Assembly (NCBI GenBank): GCA_964613745.1
Contig: CAZTJA010000076.1
Coordinates: 1-15,269, forward strand
Source: CAZTJA01 sp964613745
Lineage (GTDB): Bacteria; Desulfobacterota; Desulfomonilia; Desulfomonilales; Desulfomonilaceae
Length of the DNA: 15,269 bases
Direction: 5' to 3'
Positions 1-7,246 of the stretch are shown one piece after another. The position numbers and the translations under genes were made by a program. Below the pieces are notes generated by a model, which saw only the letters and a list, made by a program, of their open reading frames with translations, was not told where the DNA came from and did not search any database. Within the stretch, counting starts at the first letter, position 1. Each line of letters starts with the position of its first letter.

Positions 1-2
1 TT

Positions 3-79
<77 letters not shown>

Positions 80-98
80 ATAAGATGAGATACATCGG

Positions 99-175
99 TG
101 GGGAGAGCGATGGGACTCGAACCCACGGCCACAGGGGCCACAACCCTGTGCTCTGCCAACTGAGCTACGCTCTCC
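99..175 (-). tRNA. tRNA-His (anticodon GTG)
   Basis: The minus strand folds as a tRNA with anticodon loop TTGTGGC, giving anticodon GTG. Counting back from U8-A9 gives the acceptor stem GAGAGCG pairing with CGCTCTC. That leaves an extra G at position -1 (base 175) opposite the discriminator C73 (base 102), the identity pair special to tRNA-His. CCA is encoded at bases 101-99. It precedes tRNA-Arg on the same strand. Confidence 0.97.
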
Positions 176-269
176 GTAAAAAGACAATCTACCTATTTTA
201 TGCAGAGTAGTCAATACGGAGTTGCGTTTTTCGGCATTCACCTTTGAATGAGAAAACGGGAGCGGATGC

Positions 270-1238
270 TTACCACAGATCTTTGGTGCCTTCCAGTACC
301 GGGCCGTCTCGCTTGGGATCATATTTGCCGGAATTCCACGCCTGGACGATTCTGTTCTTAATGTTGGTTTCGAGGGGATTTTTGGGTCTAAGCTTGAGCG
401 CTTCGACATATAAGCGCATTGCTCTTCCCATTGAATGCGGTTCGGTAGCCATCCCCAGCAGAAAATGAGCTTCAGGATCTTTTGGATCAAGTTCTACGGC
501 CCGGGTAAAGCATTCGAGCGCCTTGTCTTTATCGTCAAGTTTTTCCCAGGTCTGTCCCAGTTTTACATAGGCGCCTCTCATTGTGGGAGCAATTTTCACG
601 GCGGCAATAAAATCCGATACGGCGGCCTCAAAATTGTTGTTGTGAAAATGCAGCAACCCTCTACTGAAATGGGCCTGATACATCCTGGGATTCAGGTCGA
701 GCGCCGTGGAATAGTGTTTTTCCGCTTCTTCGGATTTTCCCAATCTATAAGCGGCATTTCCTTTGGTCCAACTGCCGACGGCATATTCCGATTCATCTCT
801 CAGGTGACTCTTGAGGATTGCGATAGTCTGTTCGAGATCTCGTCTTTTCTGCGAGCTGGGGTGAAGTTTGGAGGCCAGTTCAAGATTGCGAACGGATTCA
901 CCAATAGTTTCCGGTTTAAACTTCTGTATATTGCCCAATAATTCATAAGCGTAATAATGGAGGGGATCGATTCGTATTGCCACCTGATATTCGGCGGCTG
1001 CCTTGTCGGGACGATTGAGCGCCTCATGGCACTTGCCGGCACCTATGCGGGCGTCCGGCATATAGTCAAGTCGTCCGTAGATACGTAGAGCGTCATAATA
1101 ACGCTTTTCAGCAAATGCTCTATCAGCTTCTTCTATGGTTTGTACTCTTGTTGCGGCGCCATTTTGTGCCGCAACAAGAGTTGGAGTAATCAAGATCAGG
1201 AGAAATAAGAAAATCAATCGCAGATGAGTTGCATGCAT
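270..1238 (-). CDS. Exported TPR-repeat protein
   Basis: This 322-residue protein is built mainly of tetratricopeptide repeats, helical scaffolds for protein-protein contacts. Residues 1-25 form a signal peptide: a long hydrophobic core ending in LVAAQ, so the mature protein should be periplasmic or surface exposed. TPR-like helix pairs are visible at about 43-57, 64-91, 97-125, 154-183, 188-217, 222-251 and 256-286. The clearest repeat is the pair with GKSEEAEKHYSTALDLNP and DKALECFTRAVELDPKDPEA. No enzymatic domain is seen. The ATG at 1238 has no good Shine-Dalgarno sequence, so the start is less certain; an in-frame TTG seven codons in would shorten the signal peptide. It stands alone, divergent from the L,D-transpeptidase gene and upstream of the tRNAs. 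The binding partner cannot be deduced. Confidence 0.88.
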   Translation of the reverse strand: MHATHLRLIFLFLLILITPTLVAAQNGAATRVQTIEEADRAFAEKRYYDALRIYGRLDYMPDARIGAGKCHEALNRPDKAAAEYQVAIRIDPLHYYAYELLGNIQKFKPETIGESVRNLELASKLHPSSQKRRDLEQTIAILKSHLRDESEYAVGSWTKGNAAYRLGKSEEAEKHYSTALDLNPRMYQAHFSRGLLHFHNNNFEAAVSDFIAAVKIAPTMRGAYVKLGQTWEKLDDKDKALECFTRAVELDPKDPEAHFLLGMATEPHSMGRAMRLYVEALKLRPKNPLETNIKNRIVQAWNSGKYDPKRDGPVLEGTKDLW

Positions 1239-1477
1239 AGGGGTTTTACGTTATCACCGTGTTCAGGATGAAGACTCCAAGGTGCAAAGATCAACGGATG
1301 TTCTCGGGCACCACCAAATCATAACTCTGGGCTTTGTGCCGTTTAAAGACGCTCTCGTGTTCTCAATGCAGTCCGGAATGGATGTTAAGTCCTTAGATCT
1401 CAGGTCTTCGCTATTGAAGCGAATGTTCCAACCACAGACCCGAATATACGAATCCTCATAGCAGGAAACGAGCTGAA

Positions 1478-2080
1478 ATGAAAGATTACAATCTACGAGT
1501 GAAAGCGCTGGTTTTCATGTTTTTAGTGTTGATGCCGTTTCAATGGTCGAGACCGGCACATTGCTCCGAATCAGGTGCTCCGGTGATAACCGTTGCGATA
1601 CACTGCTCATTAAATCTGCTGCAAGTTTGGAACGGAAGCACGTTGATCAAAGAGTATCCGGTTGAAACGGGGAAGGGTGGACTGGGCAAGAAGTCCAGTG
1701 GTGATCACAAGACTCCGATAGGGGATTACAAGATTAGCTGGATGGCGTCAAAACATTCGGATAAGGGTAGCAAAATCGTAGACAACCGAAGCTGGTGCCT
1801 GCGAAATGAATTTGTTGATGCTGCGAGCGGGCCTCCATTGGAAAAATTGTGGGCTGAACCGTACGGCGGCGATGAAGCCACAGTCATGAGCATTAATTAT
1901 CCAAACGAAGCGGACCTTGCCAAAGGCTATACGGGTGATTGCATACACATTCACGCAGACAAGCGGCACGATGATGGTGTGCTCAAGAAATCGTATGGAT
2001 GCATCCATATGTTTCCGAAGGATGCGAAGGAGTTGTATGATATGGTTGAAGTGGGGACGCCGGTAAAGATGCTGCCTTGA
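1478..2080 (+). CDS. Exported L,D-transpeptidase-fold (YkuD) protein
   Basis: A 200-residue protein with an N-terminal signal peptide (hydrophobic residues 9-21, likely cleaved near AHC at 27-29) and a YkuD/ErfK catalytic domain at about 35-198. In this family a cysteine forms an acyl-enzyme with tetrapeptide stems of peptidoglycan, making 3-3 cross-links or attaching lipoprotein, or hydrolysing such a link in the YafK/DpaA branch. The substrate fingerprint KTPIGDYKI is at 78-86, a histidine-rich strand IHIHADK at 156-162 (H159 the likely catalytic His), and SYGCIHM at 172-178 with nucleophile C175. The usual S-H-G-C-(I/V)-R has Tyr for His and His for Arg here, so activity type is open. The ribosome site is modest (GAG five bases before ATG). 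It ends directly against the convergent prfA stop. Confidence 0.85.
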   Translation: MKDYNLRVKALVFMFLVLMPFQWSRPAHCSESGAPVITVAIHCSLNLLQVWNGSTLIKEYPVETGKGGLGKKSSGDHKTPIGDYKISWMASKHSDKGSKIVDNRSWCLRNEFVDAASGPPLEKLWAEPYGGDEATVMSINYPNEADLAKGYTGDCIHIHADKRHDDGVLKKSYGCIHMFPKDAKELYDMVEVGTPVKMLP

Positions 2081-3160
2081 TCAGTTCTGGAAATTAGCCT
2101 TGATTGCTTCCGTCTGGAAGTGAATTGCCAGTGGATCAATGACATCGTCCAATCTTCCGTCGAGTACCAGTTCCAGCTTATACAACGTCAATCCTATGCG
2201 ATGATCGGTTACTCTATTCTGAGGAAAGTTGTACGTCCGAATTCGCTCAGACCGGTCTCCTGAACCTACCTGACTCTTGCGTTCCTGGCTGATTTGCGAC
2301 CTGCGCTCTTCTTCCATACGGTCAAGAAGGCGAGCTTTCAATATTTTGAGCGCCTTAGCCTTGTTCTTGTGCTGTGACTTTTCGTCCTGACAGGTTACGA
2401 CCATTCCCGTGGGCAGGTGAGTTATTCTGACGGCGGAATCCGTGGTGTTAACGCTTTGGCCGCCGGGTCCCGATGAACGATATACATCAATTTTGAGATC
2501 TTTGGGATCAATATCCACTTCCACATCGTCCGCTTCAGGCAGAACCGCAACCGTTACGGCAGAGGTATGAATTCGCCCTTGCGACTCCGTGGTAGGCACT
2601 CGCTGAACTCTATGCACTCCACTTTCGTATTTTAGTCGGGAGAAAGCTCCCTGTCCGTGGATCAGCGCGATAACTTCCTTGATTCCGCCGGCGGCAGCTT
2701 CCGAAAGAGACATTAATTCAACCCGCCAGCCTTTGACTTCCGCATACCGACCATATGCTCGAAAGAGATCTCCGGCAAAGAGCGCGGCTTCTTCACCGCC
2801 GGTACCCGCTCGTATTTCCAGAAATGTGTTTTTTTCGTCATTCGGGTCTTTGGGAAGGAGGAGAACATTTAACTGACGTTCAATCTCCTCGTGGCGTTCT
2901 TTTAAAACAGGCAAGTCTTCTCTGGCCATTTCCACGAGTTCAGGATCTTCGGCGGCCTGAATCATGGCTTCCAAATCGTTGATTTCGCGCGAAACTTCAG
3001 TAAATTGCCGGTACGTTTTTATAATTTCATCAAGATCCGACTGCTCTTTAGCAATTTTCTTCAGCTTACCGGGATCGGAAATAATGTCGGGATTCGCTAA
3101 TTCAATATTGAGCTCTTCGTACCTGCGGTTGAGCTCTTCTAATTTGGAAAGTACTTGCAT
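2081..3160 (-). CDS. prfA: Peptide chain release factor 1 (RF1)
   Basis: RF1 recognises UAA and UAG in the ribosomal A site and triggers peptidyl-tRNA hydrolysis. At 359 residues it matches the normal length (about 360). The codon-recognition tripeptide of the PxT class is Pro-Thr-Thr at 189-191, within RVPTTESQGRIHTSA, which marks RF1 rather than RF2 (SPF). The catalytic GGQ is at 233-235 in SSGPGGQSVNTTDSAVR. An N-terminal coiled region (1-100) is the usual domain 1. The start at 3160 lies 9 bases after the DUF1385 stop and has no strong Shine-Dalgarno sequence, so it probably relies on translational coupling. The release-factor methyltransferase gene prmC, often next in line, is absent; an oppositely oriented gene follows. 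Confidence 0.98.
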   Translation of the reverse strand: MQVLSKLEELNRRYEELNIELANPDIISDPGKLKKIAKEQSDLDEIIKTYRQFTEVSREINDLEAMIQAAEDPELVEMAREDLPVLKERHEEIERQLNVLLLPKDPNDEKNTFLEIRAGTGGEEAALFAGDLFRAYGRYAEVKGWRVELMSLSEAAAGGIKEVIALIHGQGAFSRLKYESGVHRVQRVPTTESQGRIHTSAVTVAVLPEADDVEVDIDPKDLKIDVYRSSGPGGQSVNTTDSAVRITHLPTGMVVTCQDEKSQHKNKAKALKILKARLLDRMEEERRSQISQERKSQVGSGDRSERIRTYNFPQNRVTDHRIGLTLYKLELVLDGRLDDVIDPLAIHFQTEAIKANFQN

Positions 3161-3169
3161 AAATAATCA

Positions 3170-4138
3170 CTATGCGGCTGACTGAACGCCGTTCCGCATC
3201 TCCTCTTTCTCCAGAGTTTTCTTTAAAGCAATAAGCGCCACTTCTATTTGATCATCGCTCGGCTCGCGAGTCGTAAGTTTCTGCATCCACATTCCCGGCA
3301 GGAGCATCAAGTTGAGGAACCTGTTGTTGGCCCGGTCTGCGTATCGAATCATTTCGTAAGAGATTCCGGCAATCGGGAGCATCAACACGATTTTGACGAG
3401 AATGAAGAAAATATTGGTAACTACCTTGTTCACGAAAATGTCTTTTGGGAAAAGCGGAAAAACTAAAGTGAACATGAGTATGCTGAAGACGAGCACCAGC
3501 AGCAAGAATGCCGTGCCGCATCGCGCATGCAGCGTGGGATATTTCTTGGCGTTCTCTACGGTCAGCTCTTCGCCCTTTTCATAAGCATGTATGGATTTGT
3601 GCTCCGCGCCGTGATACTCAAATACCCGCCTGATCTCCTTCAACATAGAAATCAAAGCTATATATCCGATAAAAATTGCAACTTTGATCACGCCGTCTAT
3701 CACATGAAACCAGAAGCTTCTAACTCCAAGGTCTGTTCCGGTGAGCGTTCCGACCCCCAATGTTGCCAAATGCGGCACCACCACGAACAAGAGCATCGCT
3801 CCACCAAGCGCCATTGCAATGGTTCCGGCCAAAGCCAAAGGGCTGAGCTTCTCTTCTTCTTCGCCGAGAGCTTCCTGAGCGGAGTATGTGAGGGCCTGAA
3901 TACCGTTGAACAGAGCCTCATACATTACGATGCAGCCCCTTAGGAAAGGCTTACCCAAGAAAGGCCACTTTTCCATGGGCGAATACCATCTATCTTCCCT
4001 GATGGCTAAATCTCCGTCGGGCTTGCGAACGACTACAGTAAAAGTCTTAGGGGCCCGCATCATAATTCCCTCGATGACGGCCTGCCCGCCGACTCTGATC
4101 TGAGCATTTTCCGGTGTATCCGGTTTATTTGTAAGCAT
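3170..4138 (-). CDS. DUF1385 family membrane protein (YqhQ-like)
   Basis: A 322-residue inner-membrane protein of the DUF1385 family, of unknown biochemical role. The family signature is clear: VGGQAVIEGIMMRAP at 16-30 and EYHGAEHKSIHAYE at 174-187, followed by a conserved HARCGTAFLL at 204-213. Predicted membrane segments are about 100-123, 144-166, 208-230 and 238-262. The charged N- and C-terminal parts should be in the cytoplasm, where the conserved His/Glu/Cys residues could form a site. GAGG lies three bases before the ATG. It sits between rpmE and prfA, 9 bases before the latter. From general knowledge this linkage to translation genes recurs in many bacteria, but no function should be deduced from it alone. 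Confidence 0.93.
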   Translation of the reverse strand: MLTNKPDTPENAQIRVGGQAVIEGIMMRAPKTFTVVVRKPDGDLAIREDRWYSPMEKWPFLGKPFLRGCIVMYEALFNGIQALTYSAQEALGEEEEKLSPLALAGTIAMALGGAMLLFVVVPHLATLGVGTLTGTDLGVRSFWFHVIDGVIKVAIFIGYIALISMLKEIRRVFEYHGAEHKSIHAYEKGEELTVENAKKYPTLHARCGTAFLLLVLVFSILMFTLVFPLFPKDIFVNKVVTNIFFILVKIVLMLPIAGISYEMIRYADRANNRFLNLMLLPGMWMQKLTTREPSDDQIEVALIALKKTLEKEEMRNGVQSAA

Positions 4139-4242
4139 GATCCTCGTCCAATTTTGTCAAGAATATAGCCGCTTAGGCAACGTATCTTGATTCATATTAC
4201 TCGTTTAATTGAAATTGCAAGATAAATCAGTAATCCGAGAGG

Positions 4243-4276
4243 TTGGAATGGCTGCCGTAATGCGACAGCCGACCAA
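4243..4276. repeat. Interrupted stem-loop between rpmE and DUF1385
   Basis: TTGG (4243-4246) pairs with CCAA (4273-4276), GGCTG (4250-4254) with CAGCC (4266-4270), and an inner CG with CG, around a TAATG loop. It lies in the 180-base gap between rpmE and the DUF1385 gene. Neither strand has a T-run after it, so it is not a standard intrinsic terminator. It may be an mRNA processing or stability element, or a chance fold. Confidence 0.35.
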
Positions 4277-4318
4277 ATTATAGGGATTTCAGGCGTGGAC
4301 GAACCGATTATCACGAAC

Positions 4319-4654
4319 CTATTTTTCTTTTGCTGCGCCCTTTTTCTTGGGAGCTTCCTTCACTGCTGCCTTTTCCTTCTTTGATTTTCCCATTTTCGCT
4401 ATGGGGGCAATTTTCTTTTCAGGTTTGGCAGTGGATTTCTTTCCTGTGGAAACGGGTTTGTCCGCGTATTTCTTCATAAATCTTTCAACTCGGCCGGCGC
4501 TGTCCACCAGTTTCTGTTTGCCGGTGAAGAAAGGATGGCACTGTGAACATATTTCAATCCGGTATTCGGGATTGGTAGACTGTGTAACGATTTCGGCGCC
4601 GCATGCGCATTTAAATACCGTTTCCTTATACCCGGGATGTATATCCTTCTTCAT
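4319..4654 (-). CDS. rpmE: Ribosomal protein L31 (zinc type) with Lys-rich tail
   Basis: The first 63 residues are a normal bacterial L31 of the large ribosomal subunit: MKKDIHPGYKETVFKCACGA, then STNPEYRIEICSQCHPFF and DSAGRVERFMKKY. Four cysteines (C16, C18, C36, C39) make it the zinc-binding C+ paralogue rather than the zinc-free L31B. The protein does not end at the usual 65-75 residues but runs on for 48 more, of which 17 are lysine with much Ala and Pro and no aromatic residue, so this tail is probably disordered and RNA-binding. A strong GGAGG lies seven bases before the ATG. It follows rho by 107 bases; that gap is AT-rich and could carry its own promoter (a TATATT box at 4687-4692 has no clear -35). 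Confidence 0.96.
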   Translation of the reverse strand: MKKDIHPGYKETVFKCACGAEIVTQSTNPEYRIEICSQCHPFFTGKQKLVDSAGRVERFMKKYADKPVSTGKKSTAKPEKKIAPIAKMGKSKKEKAAVKEAPKKKGAAKEK

Positions 4655-4761
4655 GGGTAATCCTCCAATCGTACTTTAAGCATTTAAATATAACAGAATT
4701 TGTAGTGAAAGAAAATACTGTGTGTATTTGATTGTAAAATTCCGTAAATGCCGAGGTAAAA

Positions 4762-6015
4762 CTACTTGTTCATGATTTCGAGAAATTCTCTGTTGGAGTC
4801 CGTTTGCATGACTTTGTCGAGCAAGAATTCCATCGCATCCACGGAGTTCATATCGGCAAGCAACTTACGCAGCAGCCAGATTCTCTGGAGATCCTGTTGA
4901 GACAAAAGCAGCTCTTCTTTTCGTGTTCCGGACCTGTTGATGTCGATACATGGGAATACTCGTCGTTCGAGAAGTCTGCGGTCCAGGTGAATTTCCATAT
5001 TACCGGTGCCCTTGAACTCTTCGTAAATGACTTCGTCCATCTTACTACCGGTGTCGATGAGAGCCGTAGCAATAATGGTTAGACTCCCGCCTTCCTCGAT
5101 ATTTCGAGCGGCACCGAAGAATCGTTTGGGCCTGTGCAATGCATTGGAATCCACACCACCGGAAAGGATCTTTCCACTAGGAGGCACCACCGTGTTGTGG
5201 GCCCTGGCTAATCTGGTGATGCTATCGAGGAGAATCACGACGTCTTTTTTGTGTTCTACAAGTCTCTTGGCCTTTTCGATCACCATGTCCGCGACTTGGA
5301 CGTGACGCTGTGCCGGTTCGTCAAAAGTTGAAGAAATGACCTCACCTTTAACGGAACGCTGCATGTCGGTGACTTCTTCCGGCCGCTCATCAATGAGCAG
5401 CACGATGAGATAGACATCCGGATGATTTCGGGTCAAACTATTGGCTATCTGCTGAAGCATAACGGTTTTACCGGCTTTGGGCGGAGAAACGATGAGACCG
5501 CGCTGTCCTTTGCCGATGGGCGTGAGTAGATCCATGATCCGCATCGAATAATTGGTGGGACCGACTTCCAGTTTAATTTTGGATTGCGGATAGAGAGGCG
5601 TTAGGTTGTCGAATAGAACTTTGTCCCTGATTGTCTCGGGGTCTTGTCCGTTGATGGATTCGACCTTCAAAAGTGCAAAATAGCGTTCCGTGTCTTTCGG
5701 CGGTCTGATGTAACCGGTAATTGTGTCACCGGTCCTCATGTTGAATCGCCTTATCTGACTGGGGGAGACGTATATGTCATCGGGTCCGGGCAGGTAATTG
5801 TAATCCGGAGCACGAAGAAATCCGAATCCGTCCGGAAGTGTTTCAAGCACACCTTCGCCTTTGATGGGGGCTTCTTTTTCGGACTGCTGTTGAGCTTGTA
5901 GAATCGCAAAGATCAACTCTTGCTTGCGCATGCTGCTCGCACCCTCTACATCGAGGGAATTAGCTATCGATAGCAATTCGCTGACTTTCTTTTCCTTCAA
6001 TTGTGCGACATCCAT
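4762..6015 (-). CDS. rho: Transcription termination factor Rho
   Basis: Rho is the hexameric RNA-dependent ATPase/helicase that binds C-rich nascent RNA and ends transcription. The open frame extends to 6078, but the ATG at 6015 is preferred: AGGAG lies five bases upstream and the protein then begins MDVAQLKEKKVSELL, the normal Rho N-terminus, giving 417 residues (E. coli 419). The helical Rho_N part is about 1-45 and the RNA-binding cold-shock-like domain about 50-125 (DGFGFLRAP, then RFNMRTGD). The ATPase domain has Walker A PPKAGKT at 178-184, Walker B VVILLDS at 259-265, and the Q-loop/GGVDSNALHRPKRFFGAARN region at about 286-305. There is no insertion between RNP motifs as in high-GC actinobacteria. 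It heads the block rho-rpmE-DUF1385-prfA and has a long 5' leader. Confidence 0.98.
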   Translation of the reverse strand: MDVAQLKEKKVSELLSIANSLDVEGASSMRKQELIFAILQAQQQSEKEAPIKGEGVLETLPDGFGFLRAPDYNYLPGPDDIYVSPSQIRRFNMRTGDTITGYIRPPKDTERYFALLKVESINGQDPETIRDKVLFDNLTPLYPQSKIKLEVGPTNYSMRIMDLLTPIGKGQRGLIVSPPKAGKTVMLQQIANSLTRNHPDVYLIVLLIDERPEEVTDMQRSVKGEVISSTFDEPAQRHVQVADMVIEKAKRLVEHKKDVVILLDSITRLARAHNTVVPPSGKILSGGVDSNALHRPKRFFGAARNIEEGGSLTIIATALIDTGSKMDEVIYEEFKGTGNMEIHLDRRLLERRVFPCIDINRSGTRKEELLLSQQDLQRIWLLRKLLADMNSVDAMEFLLDKVMQTDSNREFLEIMNK

Positions 6016-6093
6016 GAGGACTCCTAATTGTAAATATGCAGTGTTTCTATTCCTGGTTTTGTATAGAGGTTTTTTCAAGAGGGGTATAGTACC

Positions 6094-6123
6094 GGTGTTT
6101 CATCGATTTTTGATGAAATCACC
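6094..6123. repeat. Stem-loop in the rho leader
   Basis: GGTG-TTTCATC (6094-6104) pairs with GATGAAA-T-CACC (6112-6123), an 11-bp stem with one bulged T and a 7-base loop. It lies 79 bases upstream of the rho ATG, within the rho/hda divergent gap. It would be in the leader RNA of rho if transcription starts near 6184. A T-rich loop and lack of a flanking T-run argue against a simple terminator. Confidence 0.45.
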
Positions 6124-6190
6124 CCTGAATTTGATTTTCCTGGGTGGATTAATGCTCCTGGAAGGGAGTAAATTTGCGGCTCAACTTTTA

Positions 6191-6217
6191 ATTAAACAAC
6201 CCACTACTACATGTCAA
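6191..6217 (-). promoter_or_regulatory. Candidate sigma-70 promoter for rho
   Basis: On the minus strand a perfect -35 box TTGACA (6217-6212) is followed after 15 bases by TTTAAT (6196-6191), which differs from TATAAT at one position. The spacer is two bases shorter than ideal. Transcription would start near 6184, leaving a rho leader of roughly 170 bases, in keeping with the long autoregulated leaders known for rho in other bacteria. Confidence 0.4.
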
Positions 6218-6275
6218 GTTTTTTGTGCCGACGCACACCATTGATAAATACGACTATCAGGGTTACAAATAGTTT

Positions 6276-7004
6276 ATGAAACAGCTGATATTACAGCTAT
6301 CGAACAATCCTCGGTACGATTTTGAATCCTGCGTCGTACATGCTGGGAACTCGTCTGCAATCGATACCATCAAAAAAGTGTTTTCGCAAGTTGCGGAAGC
6401 TTTTCCGTTTCTGTTTCTGTATGGTCAGCCCGGGACCGGCAAAACACATTTGCTTAATGCCACCGCCGAACTCATTGCAAATACGACGTCATCGGTATTG
6501 AAGCCCGTGGCGATCACCTTTGAGGCCGATATAGAAGAGCCGGATACCCTGAAAGATCTTATCGCGGAAAGTTCCGGGCATGAAATCCCGCCTGCCGTAA
6601 TTGTCGACAATGTGCATCTTGCGTTTGGCACCGGAGTGAGCCACCTCTGGAATTTGTCCAACAAAATGATCAGAAAAGGCAGTCCTCTGTTAATTGGCTC
6701 GTTGTACCCGCCGGACGATCTGTTTCAGGCGAACGATCACATCCGTTCTCGCCTTTCCTCCGGGTTGGTGCTTCGGCTGGAAACCCCGGATGATCACGCT
6801 CGGATCCTCATTATGGACAAACTTGCTGCGGACAAAAGTATTAAAATTTCAAGGGATGTGTACAACTACTTAGTTTCAAGAAGAGGACGTAATGTTAAAG
6901 AATTGGAACGAGTGGTAGATATTCTGGACCAAGCTTCTCTCTCACTCCATCGCCGGATCACGGTTCCGTTCATCAAACTGCTGGAAGAGAGCGGTTCCAT
7001 TTAG
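6276..7004 (+). CDS. hda: Hda-like DnaA-family AAA+ protein
   Basis: A 242-residue protein resembling the AAA+ domain of DnaA without its DNA-binding domain IV, the architecture of Hda. In E. coli, Hda bound to the DNA-loaded beta clamp stimulates ATP hydrolysis by DnaA and so limits re-initiation. Visible here are QLILQL at 3-8, close to the clamp-binding QLxLPL motif at the Hda N-terminus, Walker A GQPGTGKT at 50-57, a Walker B-like strand AVIVDNVHL at 107-115, sensor 1 around LLIGS at 138-142, the arginine-finger segment HIRSRLSSGL at 155-164, and sensor 2 GRNVKELERVV at 204-214. The ATG at 6276 has only a weak ribosome site (CAGGG). It is monocistronic in appearance and divergent from rho. 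Naming as Hda is by domain and motif, not proven function. Confidence 0.85.
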   Translation: MKQLILQLSNNPRYDFESCVVHAGNSSAIDTIKKVFSQVAEAFPFLFLYGQPGTGKTHLLNATAELIANTTSSVLKPVAITFEADIEEPDTLKDLIAESSGHEIPPAVIVDNVHLAFGTGVSHLWNLSNKMIRKGSPLLIGSLYPPDDLFQANDHIRSRLSSGLVLRLETPDDHARILIMDKLAADKSIKISRDVYNYLVSRRGRNVKELERVVDILDQASLSLHRRITVPFIKLLEESGSI

Positions 7005-7098
7005 AAAATAAGACACTTGCGTACTAAGCAGGTTCCCATCTTACCGATGATAAGTATGTGCTAAATCGCAATAATATCCAAAATTCTTTCTCAATTAC

Positions 7099-7125
7099 TT
7101 GAAAATATGTGTGGGCTATTATAAG
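7099..7125 (+). promoter_or_regulatory. Candidate promoter for the 7247 gene
   Basis: TTGAAA (7099-7104) and TATAAG (7120-7125) are separated by 15 bases, each close to the sigma-70 consensus though the spacer is short. The site lies between the hda stop and the unknown exported-protein gene and would give a leader of about 115 bases. It overlaps an apparent upstream extension of that reading frame, which supports the later start. Confidence 0.3.
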
Positions 7126-7164
7126 GAAGTCCTTACATTTTTGGGGCTTTTCAATACCCGAGGT

Positions 7165-7182
7165 CCCTTCGACTTCCTCAGG
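7165..7182. repeat. Possible REP-like remnant
   Basis: CCCTTCGACTTCCTCAGG closely resembles, from memory, a dispersed extragenic palindrome of many bacterial genomes (CCCTTCGACTTCGCTCAGG), with one base missing. The flanking CCCGAGG (7158-7164) and CCTCAGG (7176-7182) can also pair with one mismatch. There is one copy here, so its repeat status cannot be shown within the window. Confidence 0.35.
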
Positions 7183-7246
7183 AATTAAAAAGCCCGGTCC
7201 CGTATTGCCTTTCATATCGATCATTCGCTTTCTCTTGGGGAAAGTC

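Noticed and set aside
435..941. 168-codon plus-strand open frame
   Set aside because: It lies wholly antisense to the TPR gene, whose signal peptide and repeats are convincing; the antisense product has no domain pattern and no ribosome site.
1378..1461. 27-codon ORF in the TPR/L,D-transpeptidase gap
   Set aside because: No convincing ribosome site and no recognisable sequence; likely chance. The nearby 6-bp stem TTCGCT/AGCGAA at 1407-1423 is also too short to claim.
3527..3943. 138-codon plus-strand open frame
   Set aside because: Antisense to the DUF1385 gene, which has clear family motifs; the product looks like a codon shadow.
4347..4679. 110-codon plus-strand frame opposite rpmE
   Set aside because: Shadow of the lysine-rich tail read backwards; its hydrophobic look comes from complementing Lys codons.
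6016..6078. 21-residue N-terminal extension of Rho
   Set aside because: Sequence is not Rho-like, and a well-spaced AGGAG precedes the internal ATG at 6015.
7109..7246. 46-residue N-terminal extension of the exported protein
   Set aside because: It would bury the signal peptide and cover a REP-like sequence and a candidate promoter; the start at 7247 has a ribosome site.
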